Shown piece after piece: positions 1 through 10,029 of a DNA stretch of 53,073 nt. The position numbers and the translations under genes were made by a program. The first letter of the stretch is position 1. Each line of letters opens with the position of its first letter. The stretch comes from VAZQ01 sp036406655 (GTDB lineage: Bacteria; Pseudomonadota; Alphaproteobacteria; Rhizobiales; Xanthobacteraceae). The notes beneath the pieces are model-generated. The model searched no databases. It was not told where the DNA came from and saw nothing but the letters and a program-made list of their open reading frames with translations. The stretch covers positions 1 through 53,073 of the forward strand of contig DASXAP010000200.1 of the NCBI GenBank assembly GCA_036406655.1, given 5' to 3'.

Positions 1-772
1 TCGAGCTCAGGATATTGCGAGAGGCACCCCCGCTCGCCATCGGCGGCGCGACGTTTGCCGCGTAATGTCCGCCGAGCGCGAATGGTCGCTCGGCCGGCAG
101 CGAATGGGCTTTCCCCGCACCGGGGGGTTTCGCGGAAGCAACCATCACTCTCGAGGGCGCAGGTGCAGGCGCCCCTTCGCGCAGGGTCGCCATCAGCATT
201 CGGTCATCGCTGCCTTCGAGCGGCGCCCGCCCGACATATTCGACGCGGACCCTGGCGACCCCATGGCCATAGAAGCTCAAGGCCTTTGCCGCCCCGATCG
301 ACACGTCGACGACGCGGTTGCGCGCATAGGGGCCGCGGTCGTTCACCCGCACGATGATCGAGCGACCGTTGTCCAGGTTGGTGACGCGGGCATAGCTCGG
401 CAACGGCATGGTCGGGTGCGCGGCCGAGATGCTGTGCATATCATAGACTTCCCCGTTCGCGGTCAGCCGGCCGTGAAAATCCGGGCCGTACCACGAAGCC
501 ATGCCTTCACTGCGGTAGCTCGGGTTCTCGGCTGGAGAGTAGAGCCGGCCGTTCATCTGGTAAGGGCTGCCGACGCGGTAGCTGCCCCCGCCCTTCGGCA
601 CCGGCTCACCCTCCTCCACCACGCGCTTGCTGTAGCGCGACTCGCTGCTGGAAAACGACCCCGAGCAGTGCGCGAGCGTCAGGCAACCGGCGACGAGCGC
701 ACCCGCGCGCGCGATCAGGCTCCAGCGCTGCCCCGCGGACCACATCCGCCCTGCCCCCAGCCGTGCGCCCAT
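1..772 (-). CDS. rlpA: RlpA-family septal ring lytic transglycosylase (lipoprotein), 3' truncated by window edge
   Basis: The reading frame runs from ATG at 772 off the left edge with no stop, so the C-terminus is missing. Near residues 80-175 it has the double-psi beta-barrel signature of RlpA: MASWYGPDFHGRLTANG, then AHPTMPLPSYARV, VRVNDRGPYA and VVDVSIGAAKAL. The N-terminus is basic and then hydrophobic, ending in VAGC, a plausible lipobox, so the protein is probably an outer-membrane or periplasmic lipoprotein. RlpA proteins cleave stem-peptide-free glycan strands during septation or serve as envelope lipoproteins; whether a C-terminal SPOR domain follows cannot be seen. A second in-frame ATG at 745 is an alternative start. 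Family assignment is secure. Confidence 0.9.
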   Translation of the reverse strand, partial: MGARLGAGRMWSAGQRWSLIARAGALVAGCLTLAHCSGSFSSSESRYSKRVVEEGEPVPKGGGSYRVGSPYQMNGRLYSPAENPSYRSEGMASWYGPDFHGRLTANGEVYDMHSISAAHPTMPLPSYARVTNLDNGRSIIVRVNDRGPYARNRVVDVSIGAAKALSFYGHGVARVRVEYVGRAPLEGSDDRMLMATLREGAPAPAPSRVMVASAKPPGAGKAHSLPAERPFALGGHYAANVAPPMASGGASRNILSS

Positions 773-862
773 AAGGCCGATCGATAGCGGCAGGAATGGG
801 GCTCCGCGCAGGCAAGCCTTGCGGCTAGGTAAACGAGGCGTTTTCCGGCTGCGCCCTCGACG

Positions 863-1879
863 TCAGAACGTCGACTTGAGCTTCAGCTGGTCGAGCCGGT
901 TGATCGATCTGACATCGAAGCGCCGCATCTCCCCCTCGCGCAGCACGTCGAGCGGAACGCTCACTCCCGCGCCGCCCAGCGCCCACACCTTGCGGTAGAA
1001 GTCGGCCAAGCCATGCGCCTGCTCGCCGTTGACGCCGCCGACGATGTCGCCGGACTTGAGCCCGGCCTTCTCGGCCGGGCTGCCCGGCGTCACCCGCGTG
1101 ACCAGCAGATGCCCACCCAGCTCTTCCGTGTTGACGCCGAGCCACGGCCGTGCGGGACCGGAGGGGCGGCCGTTGGCGATGAGTTCGCCGAGGATCGGCG
1201 ACAGGCGATCGATCGGGACGAACATGTTTCCCGGGATTTGCTCGCGGCCCCCGGTTGCATCGCGCAGGACGAGCGAGCCGACCCCGACGAGCTTGCCGTC
1301 GCGGCTCACCAGAGCCGCGCCGCTCCAGGCCGGATGCGGCGGGGCGGTGAACAGCGCGTCCTCGAGCAGGTATTCCCAGCTCCCGGCGAACTCGCGCCGG
1401 GCCACGACGTAGGCGGCACCCGCCATCGCGGCACCGCCGAAGCTCACGATCAGGACCGGATCTTGCTCCTTCACCTGCGCCGACCTGCCGAGCGGCGTCG
1501 GCCTGAGCTTGAGCGACTGGATGCTCCGCAGCAGCCCGAACCCGCTCTCGGCGTCATAGCCGACCACGTCGGCGGGGATCGAATGTCCCGCGTTGTCGAC
1601 CACCTCGGCGGCATAGGCCTCGACCATCAGATAGCCGATCGTGAGCAGCAGGCCCCTGTCGTCGATGAGGATGGCCGATCCTTCGCGCTCGCGTCCGAGG
1701 CTCGGGACGGTGCTTCCTTCCGGATTGATGTGGGTCTTTAGCCGCACCACCGCCGAGACGATCTCGTCGACCCAGCCGGGTTGCGCGGCGGCCGCAACGC
1801 TGGCTGCGATCGGGCCGGCGAAGGCGACTGAAACGATCAGCGCCGCGCCGAGCGCCTTGCGCATGCGAGAGATGCCCAT
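863..1879 (-). CDS. Periplasmic S1C (HtrA/Deg-like) serine-protease-fold protein with PDZ domain, catalytic triad degraded
   Basis: The product is 338 residues. An N-terminal hydrophobic segment (about 10-32) acts as a signal peptide, a trypsin-like domain covers about 35-235 and a PDZ domain about 246-330 (PWLGVN, TPGSPAEKAGLKSGDIV). In HtrA the histidine lies in TNAHVV; here the matching stretch is TIGYLMV, with Tyr83. The Asp position of the DLAVL motif is Gly113 (ESGFGLL). The serine survives (AWSGAAL, Ser186). Only Ser of the triad remains, so proteolysis is unlikely; a chaperone, sensor or PDZ-scaffold role is inferred. Start ATG 1879 was chosen for the AGGA motif six bases upstream; ATG 1864 is possible. 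A much longer frame upstream (to 2956) is antisense to the next gene and was not used. Confidence 0.85.
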   Translation of the reverse strand: MGISRMRKALGAALIVSVAFAGPIAASVAAAAQPGWVDEIVSAVVRLKTHINPEGSTVPSLGREREGSAILIDDRGLLLTIGYLMVEAYAAEVVDNAGHSIPADVVGYDAESGFGLLRSIQSLKLRPTPLGRSAQVKEQDPVLIVSFGGAAMAGAAYVVARREFAGSWEYLLEDALFTAPPHPAWSGAALVSRDGKLVGVGSLVLRDATGGREQIPGNMFVPIDRLSPILGELIANGRPSGPARPWLGVNTEELGGHLLVTRVTPGSPAEKAGLKSGDIVGGVNGEQAHGLADFYRKVWALGGAGVSVPLDVLREGEMRRFDVRSINRLDQLKLKSTF

Positions 1880-2149
1880 CACGGGTCCTGTTCGAGCGGG
1901 CGGCAGCACCGGCGCACATCTGCGGGCTGGACGGAAATCAGCGCCTCGGACCGAGATTATCCCGTCGTCGCCGGCACGACCATGGGGCTCCCGGCGGGGT
2001 AGATGGCTCGCCCGCGCGCGGCGCTTGCTTGCGCGCGAGCGGTGCACCGCCGCCGCGGGGATTGCCAAGCGGATTTGATGGCGCTGAAATGGCGATCGGG
2101 TGCCCGCCGGCGGTCGTTTCCCGCTCGCGGGGTGAAGGGAGAGGAAGCG

Positions 2150-4294
2150 ATGACACTGAAGCAACGGCTTTATCTCAGCGTGACGGCGATCGGCATGTTG
2201 GGCCTCGTGGTCGGCGCCCCGGCGCCGCTGCGCGCGCAAACCATGGTGGCCATCGACAACGACGATATCGGCGGGGTGGTGACCGGTCCGAACGGACCGG
2301 AAGCCGGGGTCTGGGTGATCGCCGAGACCAACGAGCTGCCCACCCGGTACGCCAAGATGGTGGTGACCGACGATCAGGGACGCTACGTCATCCCCGATCT
2401 GCCGGCCGCAAATTACAGCATCTGGGTGCGCGGCTACGGCCTCGTCGACTCGCCCAGGCTGCGCGTCAAGCCGGGCCAGCACGTCGACCTCAAGGCAGTC
2501 CCGGCGCCGAGCGAGGCGGCGGCGGCGCATTATTATCCGGCGATCTACTGGTACTCGATGATGAAGATCCCGGATCAGGGCCAATTCGGCGGCAAGAGCA
2601 ACATCCCCGAGAAGATGACCCAGGTCGACTGGCTCAAGCAGATGAAGAACATCGGCTGTGTCGGCTGCCATCAGCTCGGTCAGGAGTCCACCCGCACCAT
2701 CCCCGCGCAGTTCGGTCCGTTCAAGTCCGGCGAGGAAGCCTGGATGCGGCGCGTGCAGTCGGGGCAGTCCGGCGAGCAGATGACGAACCAGCTCGCGGGC
2801 AATTTCGGCGGTGCGCCGTTCAAGTATCTCGGCGAATGGACCGATCGGGTGGCCAAGGGCGAGCTGCCGAAAAACAAGCCCCCGCGCCCGCAGGGGGTCG
2901 AGCGCAACCTCGTCGTCACGTCCTGGGAATGGGGCGAGGGGAATCGCTATCTGCACGACGAGATCGCAACCGACCGGCGCTACCCGACCGTCAACGCCTA
3001 CGGTCCGCTCTACGGCTCGCCGGAATACTCGACTGATACCATGGCGATCCTGGACCCGAAGACGAACGAGGCGACCTCATTCAACATGCCGGTGCAGGAC
3101 CCGGAAATGCCGGAATCGCTGGGCCCGGGACACGCGGCAAGCCTCAAGCCCTTGCAGCCGTCGGCCTACTGGGGCGATCACAAGAACTGGGATACCCGCG
3201 CCAACAACCACAACGCAATGATCGACAAGAAGGGCCGGGTGTGGCTCTCAGCGAGCGTGCGCGGGCAGGAAAATCCCGCCTTCTGCAAGAAGGGCTCCGA
3301 TCACCCCTCGGCCAAGGTCTTCCCGCTCGAGAAATCGGCGCGCCAGGTGGCGATGCTCGACCCGAAGACCATGAAGTACACCTTCGTCGACACCTGCTTC
3401 AACACGCATCACCTGCAGTTCGGCTACGATGCCAACGAGACGCTGTGGCTGAGCGGCACCGGGCAGGTGGCCGGCTGGGTGAATACCAGGACGCTGGATG
3501 AGACCGGCGATCCGGCGAAGTCACAGGGCTGGTCGCCGTTCATTCTCGATACCAACGGCAACGGCAAGCGCGACGACTATGTCGAGCCGAACCAGCCGCT
3601 CGATCCGGCCAAGGACAGGCGGATCATCGCCGGCTCGGGCCCCTATGCGGTGATGCCGAGCCCGGTCGACGGCTCGATCTGGTACACGGTCGGAATCTTC
3701 GGCGGTCCACCCGGCTTCCTCCGCTACGATCCCGCCACCGGGCTCTCCGAGGTGTACCACGTGCCGCTGCCCGCTTTCGGCATCCGCGGCGGCGACATCG
3801 ACAAGAACGGGGTGGTGTGGGGCTCGGCATCGAGCGGACACCTGGTGAGCTTCGATCGCCGCAAGTGCAAGGGTCCGCTCAACGGGCCGAAGGCAACCGG
3901 CGATCATTGCCCGGAGGGCTTCAGCCTCTACAAGTATCCCGGCCCCGGGTTCGAGGGGCTCGGCGACAACAGCGCCGAGTCGAGCTATTACACCTGGGTC
4001 GACCAGCACAATACGCTCGGGCTCGGCGAGGACGTCCCGATCTCCACCGCCAACCTCAACGACGGCTTTGCCGCCCTCAAGGACGGCCAGATGGTCACGC
4101 TGCGCATCCCCTACCCGCTCGGCTTCTACGCCAAGGGTCTCGACGGGCGCATCGACGATCCGAACGCCGGCTGGAAGGGCCGCGGGCTTTGGAGCACCAA
4201 TGGCGATCGCACGCCGTGGCTGATGGAGACCGGTAAGGGCTCGAAGCCGCGCGCCGTGCACATCCAGCTGCGGCCCGATCCGCTCGCCCATTGA
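2150..4294 (+). CDS. Secreted carboxypeptidase-regulatory-like / beta-propeller protein with a single CxxCH haem-c motif
   Basis: The product is 714 residues. It has a Sec signal peptide (about 1-29, ending RAQ), an immunoglobulin-like carboxypeptidase regulatory domain (about 38-115: GGVVTGPNGPEAGVWVIAE, DDQGRYVIPDLP), then CVGCH at 170-174, which matches the covalent haem c motif. The remaining ~500 residues carry propeller-like repeats of the virginiamycin B lyase (Vgb) kind (MAILDPKTNEAT, VAMLDPKTMKYTF, FLRYDPATGLSEV). A periplasmic, possibly redox-active sensor or enzyme is inferred; the substrate is unknown. Start ATG 2150 follows GGGAGAGGAAGCG; an upstream in-frame ATG (2003) has no ribosome binding site and no signal sequence. 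The divergent neighbour is the S1C/PDZ gene, 270 bases away, and a strong terminator follows. Confidence 0.85.
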   Translation: MTLKQRLYLSVTAIGMLGLVVGAPAPLRAQTMVAIDNDDIGGVVTGPNGPEAGVWVIAETNELPTRYAKMVVTDDQGRYVIPDLPAANYSIWVRGYGLVDSPRLRVKPGQHVDLKAVPAPSEAAAAHYYPAIYWYSMMKIPDQGQFGGKSNIPEKMTQVDWLKQMKNIGCVGCHQLGQESTRTIPAQFGPFKSGEEAWMRRVQSGQSGEQMTNQLAGNFGGAPFKYLGEWTDRVAKGELPKNKPPRPQGVERNLVVTSWEWGEGNRYLHDEIATDRRYPTVNAYGPLYGSPEYSTDTMAILDPKTNEATSFNMPVQDPEMPESLGPGHAASLKPLQPSAYWGDHKNWDTRANNHNAMIDKKGRVWLSASVRGQENPAFCKKGSDHPSAKVFPLEKSARQVAMLDPKTMKYTFVDTCFNTHHLQFGYDANETLWLSGTGQVAGWVNTRTLDETGDPAKSQGWSPFILDTNGNGKRDDYVEPNQPLDPAKDRRIIAGSGPYAVMPSPVDGSIWYTVGIFGGPPGFLRYDPATGLSEVYHVPLPAFGIRGGDIDKNGVVWGSASSGHLVSFDRRKCKGPLNGPKATGDHCPEGFSLYKYPGPGFEGLGDNSAESSYYTWVDQHNTLGLGEDVPISTANLNDGFAALKDGQMVTLRIPYPLGFYAKGLDGRIDDPNAGWKGRGLWSTNGDRTPWLMETGKGSKPRAVHIQLRPDPLAH

Positions 4295-4310
4295 ACGGGC
4301 ATTGATCGCA

Positions 4311-4347
4311 GGCGGCGCGCACCGGCGTGCGCGCCGCCTTGCGTTTT
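4311..4347 (+). terminator. Rho-independent terminator after the beta-propeller gene
   Basis: A perfect 12-bp GC stem (4311-4322 paired with 4327-4338) closes a CGGC loop and is followed by TTGCGTTTT. It lies 16 bases after the stop at 4294 on the plus strand. The converging minus-strand small ORFs begin beyond it. Confidence 0.85.
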
Positions 4348-4496
4348 CCTCCCGTCAGGGGGCTGGGTCTGAGGGCAACGGCAGGGCGGGGACACCGGCA
4401 AGCAAGGCAGGCCTGGTCCCGCCGGCTCCACGAACTCTCCCGACCGGGTTCGACCCGGCCGGCGAGCCGCCGTCTATCTGTGCCCGGACGGGTTTT

Positions 4497-4742
4497 TCAG
4501 GCGAGGGCGACCATCACCGTGGCCGCGGCGACGACCAGCACGGCGAGGAGCGCCGTCAATGCGGTGAGGCCGGTTGCCATGGTCCGGCGAAGCCTGTCGC
4601 GTCGTCCGCCGTAAAATCCCAGCCGGGGCGCCGGTGCCGGCATGGCAGACCACCGGGCAAGCAGAATGGAACGGTCCACTTCCTCGACCGGAAGGCGCGC
4701 GGAAGGCGGACCGGAGCGACCAGTATCCGTGGACAGGCTCAT
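4497..4742 (-). CDS. Small tail-anchored membrane protein, unknown
   Basis: The product is 81 residues with a hydrophilic, arginine-rich N-terminal part and one C-terminal hydrophobic segment (about 55-81: TGLTALTALLAVLVVAAATV), which predicts a tail-anchored inner-membrane protein. Its ATG lies only four bases after the stop of an upstream 28-residue membrane peptide, within GGAGTAGGGCGATG, which suggests translational coupling. It ends the long minus-strand run that begins at 15251. The family is not recognised. Such tiny pairs can be accessory subunits of transporters or oxidases, but nothing here identifies a partner. Moderate confidence that it is coding. Confidence 0.5.
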   Translation of the reverse strand: MSLSTDTGRSGPPSARLPVEEVDRSILLARWSAMPAPAPRLGFYGGRRDRLRRTMATGLTALTALLAVLVVAAATVMVALA

Positions 4743-4746
4743 CGCC

Positions 4747-4833
4747 CTACTCCGTGATGGCGGCAAGAAGTCCCGCCATCAGCATGATGAACGGCACTGC
4801 CAGCCAGATCAGCTCGATCGGGATGAGGGACAT
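4747..4833 (-). CDS. Very small single-pass membrane peptide (28 aa), unknown
   Basis: From ATG 4833 the frame encodes a 28-residue peptide that is almost entirely a transmembrane helix (LIWLAVPFIMLMAGLLAAI) ending in Thr-Glu. The frame stays open upstream to 4956, but that part is polar and compositionally unlike a real N-terminus. No strong Shine-Dalgarno sequence is seen (GCGAGCC upstream). The main support is the tight four-base spacing to the next small membrane ORF, in the same direction as the amidohydrolase gene that ends at 4953. Function unknown. Confidence 0.4.
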   Translation of the reverse strand: MSLIPIELIWLAVPFIMLMAGLLAAITE

Positions 4834-4952
4834 GTCGGCTCGCTGTCGTGAGGGGCAGCCAGAACGGGCTGCTGATCGTTTGTCGCGCGAGCAGGCTTCC
4901 CGGTTCAATTCCGACATTGGGGCGGAGCGGTCGCGCGCTCGGTCCGCAGATG

Positions 4953-6473
4953 TCAAGCCTGTGCCGCGGCCGCCGGGACCGGAGCACAGGCCGCCCCCGG
5001 CTCGCGGCGCTCGGGCCGCCGCAAATATCGCCCGCGTGCCGGTCCCACGACTCTGCCGGCGTCATAAATGAGAATTCCGCGCAGGAACGTGCTCTTCACC
5101 CGGCCCGTCAGCTCGAGACCCTCGAACGGGGAATACCCTTGGAGGGAGGCGGATTCGGCGGCGCGAACGAGGAAGCTTTCGTGCGGGTCGACCAGCGCGA
5201 TATCGGCATCATAGCCGGGCGCAATATCGCCTTTGCTGTGCAGCCCGAACCGCTGCGCCGGATTCCAGCTCAACAGCTCGGCCATGTGGTTGTAGGACAT
5301 GCCGCGCCTGCCGCCTTCGCTCAGGACCCCCGACAGCAGGTATTCAGTCCCGCCGAAGCCGGCCTTGGCCAGCCAGATATTGGTCGGGTCGGCCTTCGAC
5401 CATTTCTGCTCGGCCGAGCAGCAGGCGTGATCGCTGACGATCCAGTCGATCTTGCGGTCGAGCACGGCTTGCCACAGGGCTTCCACATCCTCGCGCGGGC
5501 GAATCGGCGGGTTGACCTTCGCATGCACGGCGCCCGCGCAGTCGGCATCGAGCAGGAGGTGGCCGACGGTGACCTCGCGCCGGAAGGCAATGTGGGGAAA
5601 GACCCCCTGCATGGTCCAGGCCGCATCGATGGCCTTGCGCGAGCTCAGATGCAGCAGGTTGATGTTCAGGCAATTCGTCTCGTTGGCGAGGTAGGAGGCA
5701 ATCCAGATGGCGAGCCCCTCGGAATGCGGGGGCCGGGCGGCGCTGTAGGCGTGCAGCCCGGTCAGCTTCCCCTCCCGCTCGACCAGCCTGGTATAGGCGT
5801 TGAGGATCTCGGCGAGCTCGCAGTGAAGGCTGACGCTGATGTGGGGGGCGAGCTCGGGATAGCGCGTCATCAGCCGCTGAGCCGAGCGCATGACGAACTC
5901 GAAATGGGCGATGTCGTAGCGCTCGTCGGGCCCGATCATCAGGAACTCGTTCTGATGGTCGGACCGGCCGTGCAGGCCGTATCCTCCGTAGAACATGAAG
6001 ATCTTGAACGACGGGATGCCCCAGTCGCTTACGAGATGCTCCATCTCGCCGATGTGAGCATTCTCGATCGGGGCGACGTGGTAACCGTAATCGACCCAGA
6101 AACGCCCCTCCGACTGCTCGAGCACCTGTGGCATGAACTGCCGATACGGCCCGTTCCGGTTCAGGTAGTAATGGCCGGTCCTGATGTAGTTGAGGCTCGT
6201 GGTCACTCCGCCCATGGCGGCCGCCTTGCTCTCCGAGACGGCGTCCTGCGCCAGAGGCGCATAAATGCCGATGTGCATGTGCGCATCCACGCAACCGGGA
6301 AACGCCAGCAGATTGCGGGCGTCGAAGGTCTCGCGCGCCTGCTGCGGCTCGATCTCCGGCGCCAGGCGGACGACCTTGCCCCCGCTGACGGCGATATCGA
6401 GCCGCTCGACCGAGCTCCTGTTGGGACGCACGATGCGGGCATTCCTGATAACGAGGTCGAATAACTCTGCCAT
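4953..6473 (-). CDS. Hydantoinase/dihydropyrimidinase-type amidohydrolase
   Basis: The product is 506 residues and has the layout of cyclic amidohydrolases (hydantoinase, dihydropyrimidinase, allantoinase, dihydroorotase). Metal-binding signatures are DAHMHIG (His65, His67), Lys157 in GIPSFKIFM at the position of the carbamylated lysine, HCELAE, HLSS and SDHACC, so an active binuclear metal site is predicted. It would hydrolyse a cyclic amide or imide; the exact ring is not predictable. Start ATG 6473 follows GAGGAAG. The gene lies 57 bases downstream of the LivF-type ATPase gene in the same direction, so it is probably in the transporter operon and may act on the imported compound or its product. 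Confidence 0.88.
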   Translation of the reverse strand: MAELFDLVIRNARIVRPNRSSVERLDIAVSGGKVVRLAPEIEPQQARETFDARNLLAFPGCVDAHMHIGIYAPLAQDAVSESKAAAMGGVTTSLNYIRTGHYYLNRNGPYRQFMPQVLEQSEGRFWVDYGYHVAPIENAHIGEMEHLVSDWGIPSFKIFMFYGGYGLHGRSDHQNEFLMIGPDERYDIAHFEFVMRSAQRLMTRYPELAPHISVSLHCELAEILNAYTRLVEREGKLTGLHAYSAARPPHSEGLAIWIASYLANETNCLNINLLHLSSRKAIDAAWTMQGVFPHIAFRREVTVGHLLLDADCAGAVHAKVNPPIRPREDVEALWQAVLDRKIDWIVSDHACCSAEQKWSKADPTNIWLAKAGFGGTEYLLSGVLSEGGRRGMSYNHMAELLSWNPAQRFGLHSKGDIAPGYDADIALVDPHESFLVRAAESASLQGYSPFEGLELTGRVKSTFLRGILIYDAGRVVGPARGRYLRRPERREPGAACAPVPAAAAQA

Positions 6474-6530
6474 TCGAATCTTCCTCGATCTTGCTCCCTC
6501 CCGAAGCGCACGCCGGCGCAACCGCTCCCC

Positions 6531-7987
<1,457 letters not shown>

Positions 7988-7995
<8 letters not shown>

Positions 7996-8977
7996 GGGCG
8001 AGCTCGTCGGCCGGCGAGCGCGGGCGCGAAGGGCGCAGGCGCAATCCGGCCAGCAGCCCCGCGATCCCTCGCGGGGCAAAGGCCACGACCAGCACGAGCA
8101 CGCCGCCGAAGATGACGAGATCGAGGCCGGGCGCGTCGCCTACGACAAGCTTCGTCAGCTCGCCGAGCGCCTTGACCAGCAAGGCGCCGAGCAGCGGCCC
8201 AAGCACGGTGCCGGCCCCGCCGATGATGGGCGCGAGCAAAGCCTCGACCGAGATCCACGGCCCGTAGCCGATGCCGGAATCGACGAACAGGAAATACTGC
8301 AGGTAGAAGCCCCCGCCCGCCGCGGTCACCGCCGCCGAAACCGTCATGGCAGCGAGCTTCACCCGCTCGGCATCGACGCCGAGCGCCCGCGCGGCGTCCT
8401 CGTTCTCGCGCACGGCGACGAGCCAGGCACCGAACCGGCTGTGCTCGATTTGCCGCGCGATGGCGACAGACGCGGCAACGAGCGCGAGAATGATCCAATA
8501 GAACGGAGCACGGCTCTGGAACTGGAAGGCTTGCGGGCGGAGGTCGAGGGTGAGCAGGATGCCGACGCCGGCGCCGGTGATCGGCGCGACGCTGGCGAGG
8601 ATGCGCAGCACCTCGGCAAAGGCGAGGGTGACGAGCGCGAAATAGGATCCCTTCAGCCCGGAGCGGAAGCTGAGCGCGCCGATGGCAGTGCCGAGCAGGG
8701 CGCCGGCGACCACACCCGACGCGAAGGCCGCCCAGGCATTGACGCCATAGTGCATCTGCAGGATGGCGCTGGTATAGGCGCCGGTGCCGAAGAACGCCGC
8801 GTGGCCGAAGGAATACTGGCCGCCATAGCCGCCGAGCAGGTTCCACCCCTGCCCGACCAGCGCCAGCAGCAGGGCCCCGATCAAAAAGTTCAGGACCACG
8901 TTCGAGGGAGCAATGAGCGGCATGACCGCGAGCAGGCTCCCGACGAGCAGGATCTGCGGCAGCGAAGCATGCCTCAC
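7988..8977 (-). CDS. LIV-type ABC transporter permease, LivM-like
   Basis: The product is 329 residues, with multiple hydrophobic helices and LivM hallmarks: GQGWNLLGGYGGQYSFGHAA near the N-terminus, GLKGSYFALVTLA, and the C-terminal block ALLAPIIGGAGTVLGPLLGA. The start is GTG 8977, giving a GTGA overlap with the stop of the upstream LivH-like gene; the frame stays open further upstream only within that gene. It forms the inner-membrane channel together with the LivH-like subunit. Confidence 0.92.
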
Positions 8978-9846
8978 GCGCGCTCTCCGAACAGGCCATT
9001 GGGACGCAACAGCAGCACCAGGATGAACACGACGAAAATCCCGATCTGCCCGAGCGATTCCCCGAGATAGAGCCCGCAAAGGCTTTCCACCACGCCCACC
9101 AGAAGCCCGCCCGCCAGCGCCCCCACCACCGAACCCATCCCACCGAGCACCACGATGGTGAAGGCGATGAGCACGAAGGCATTGCCGACGTGGGGATCGA
9201 CATAATAGGTCGGCAGCAGCAGGCAGGCGGCAATCGCCAGGCAGGCGGTGCCGAGGCCGAACGTCAGGGCATGGATATGGGCGACGTCGATGCCCGTGAG
9301 CTCGGCCCCGAGCTTTTCCCTGGCGACCGCGCGGATGGCCTTGCCGGTATCGGTGGCGATCATGCCTGCCCAGAGCACCAGCGCCACCGCCAGCACGACG
9401 CCGAAAGCCACCACCCGCGGAACCGCGAGAAAAGCAAAACCCAGGTCGATGCTGTCGAAAGCATAGGCGAGATTCACGGTGCGGGTATCGGCACGAAAGA
9501 CATAGAGCAGCGCGTTCTCGATGACCACGGCCAGCGCGAGAGTGACCAGCAGCACGTTGCGCTCGTCGCCACCGGCGGCCGGGCCGATGACGAAACGCTG
9601 GAGCGCATAGCCCAGGCCGAAGAACACAGGCGTGAGCACGACTGCGACGAGGTAGGGATCGAGCCCGAGCAGCCGATGCGCGAAATACGCCGCGAACATC
9701 GCGGCGGTGAGCAGCGCGCCATGCGCAAAATTGATGATGTGCAGCACCCCGTAGATCAGGGTGAGACCGAGCGCGACCAGGGCATAGACGGCGCCGGTCA
9801 GCAGCCCGTTGAGGATGGCAGCAACGAGAATGCCCGGCGAAAGCAT
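8974..9846 (-). CDS. LIV-type ABC transporter permease, LivH-like
   Basis: The product is 290 residues from ATG 9846 (MLSPGILVAAILNGLL). It has the LivH signatures GAVYALVALGLTLIYGVLHIINFAHGA at the N-terminus, a cytoplasmic loop AIRAVAREKLGAELTGID and VLGGMGSVVGALAGGLLVG. Eight or so hydrophobic segments are apparent. It is followed by the LivM-, LivG- and LivF-like genes with overlapping ends, and is preceded by 183 bases separating it from the binding-protein gene. Confidence 0.92.
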   Translation of the reverse strand: MLSPGILVAAILNGLLTGAVYALVALGLTLIYGVLHIINFAHGALLTAAMFAAYFAHRLLGLDPYLVAVVLTPVFFGLGYALQRFVIGPAAGGDERNVLLVTLALAVVIENALLYVFRADTRTVNLAYAFDSIDLGFAFLAVPRVVAFGVVLAVALVLWAGMIATDTGKAIRAVAREKLGAELTGIDVAHIHALTFGLGTACLAIAACLLLPTYYVDPHVGNAFVLIAFTIVVLGGMGSVVGALAGGLLVGVVESLCGLYLGESLGQIGIFVVFILVLLLRPNGLFGERA

Positions 9847-10029
9847 GCGGCGTTCAAGATGCGGGCCGGCGCGCCGCCGTGCGTCGGCGTCCAGATTCGG
9901 ATCCGGTGAGCCGGGAGCGTCGCAACGGCACAGTCCGCATCCTCCCACTCGGCAGATGCAGAGAGGAAATCCCGCCCGAGCTCGTTGCTGCTGCCTGCTC
10001 GATCTCGACCAAGCGCGCCCGGATCCGGC

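Noticed and set aside
1880..2956. N-terminal extension of the S1C frame, giving a 697-residue protein
   Set aside because: The extra 359 codons are antisense to the 2150-4294 gene, low-similarity and Arg-rich; the signal peptide and ribosome binding site at 1879 support the short form.
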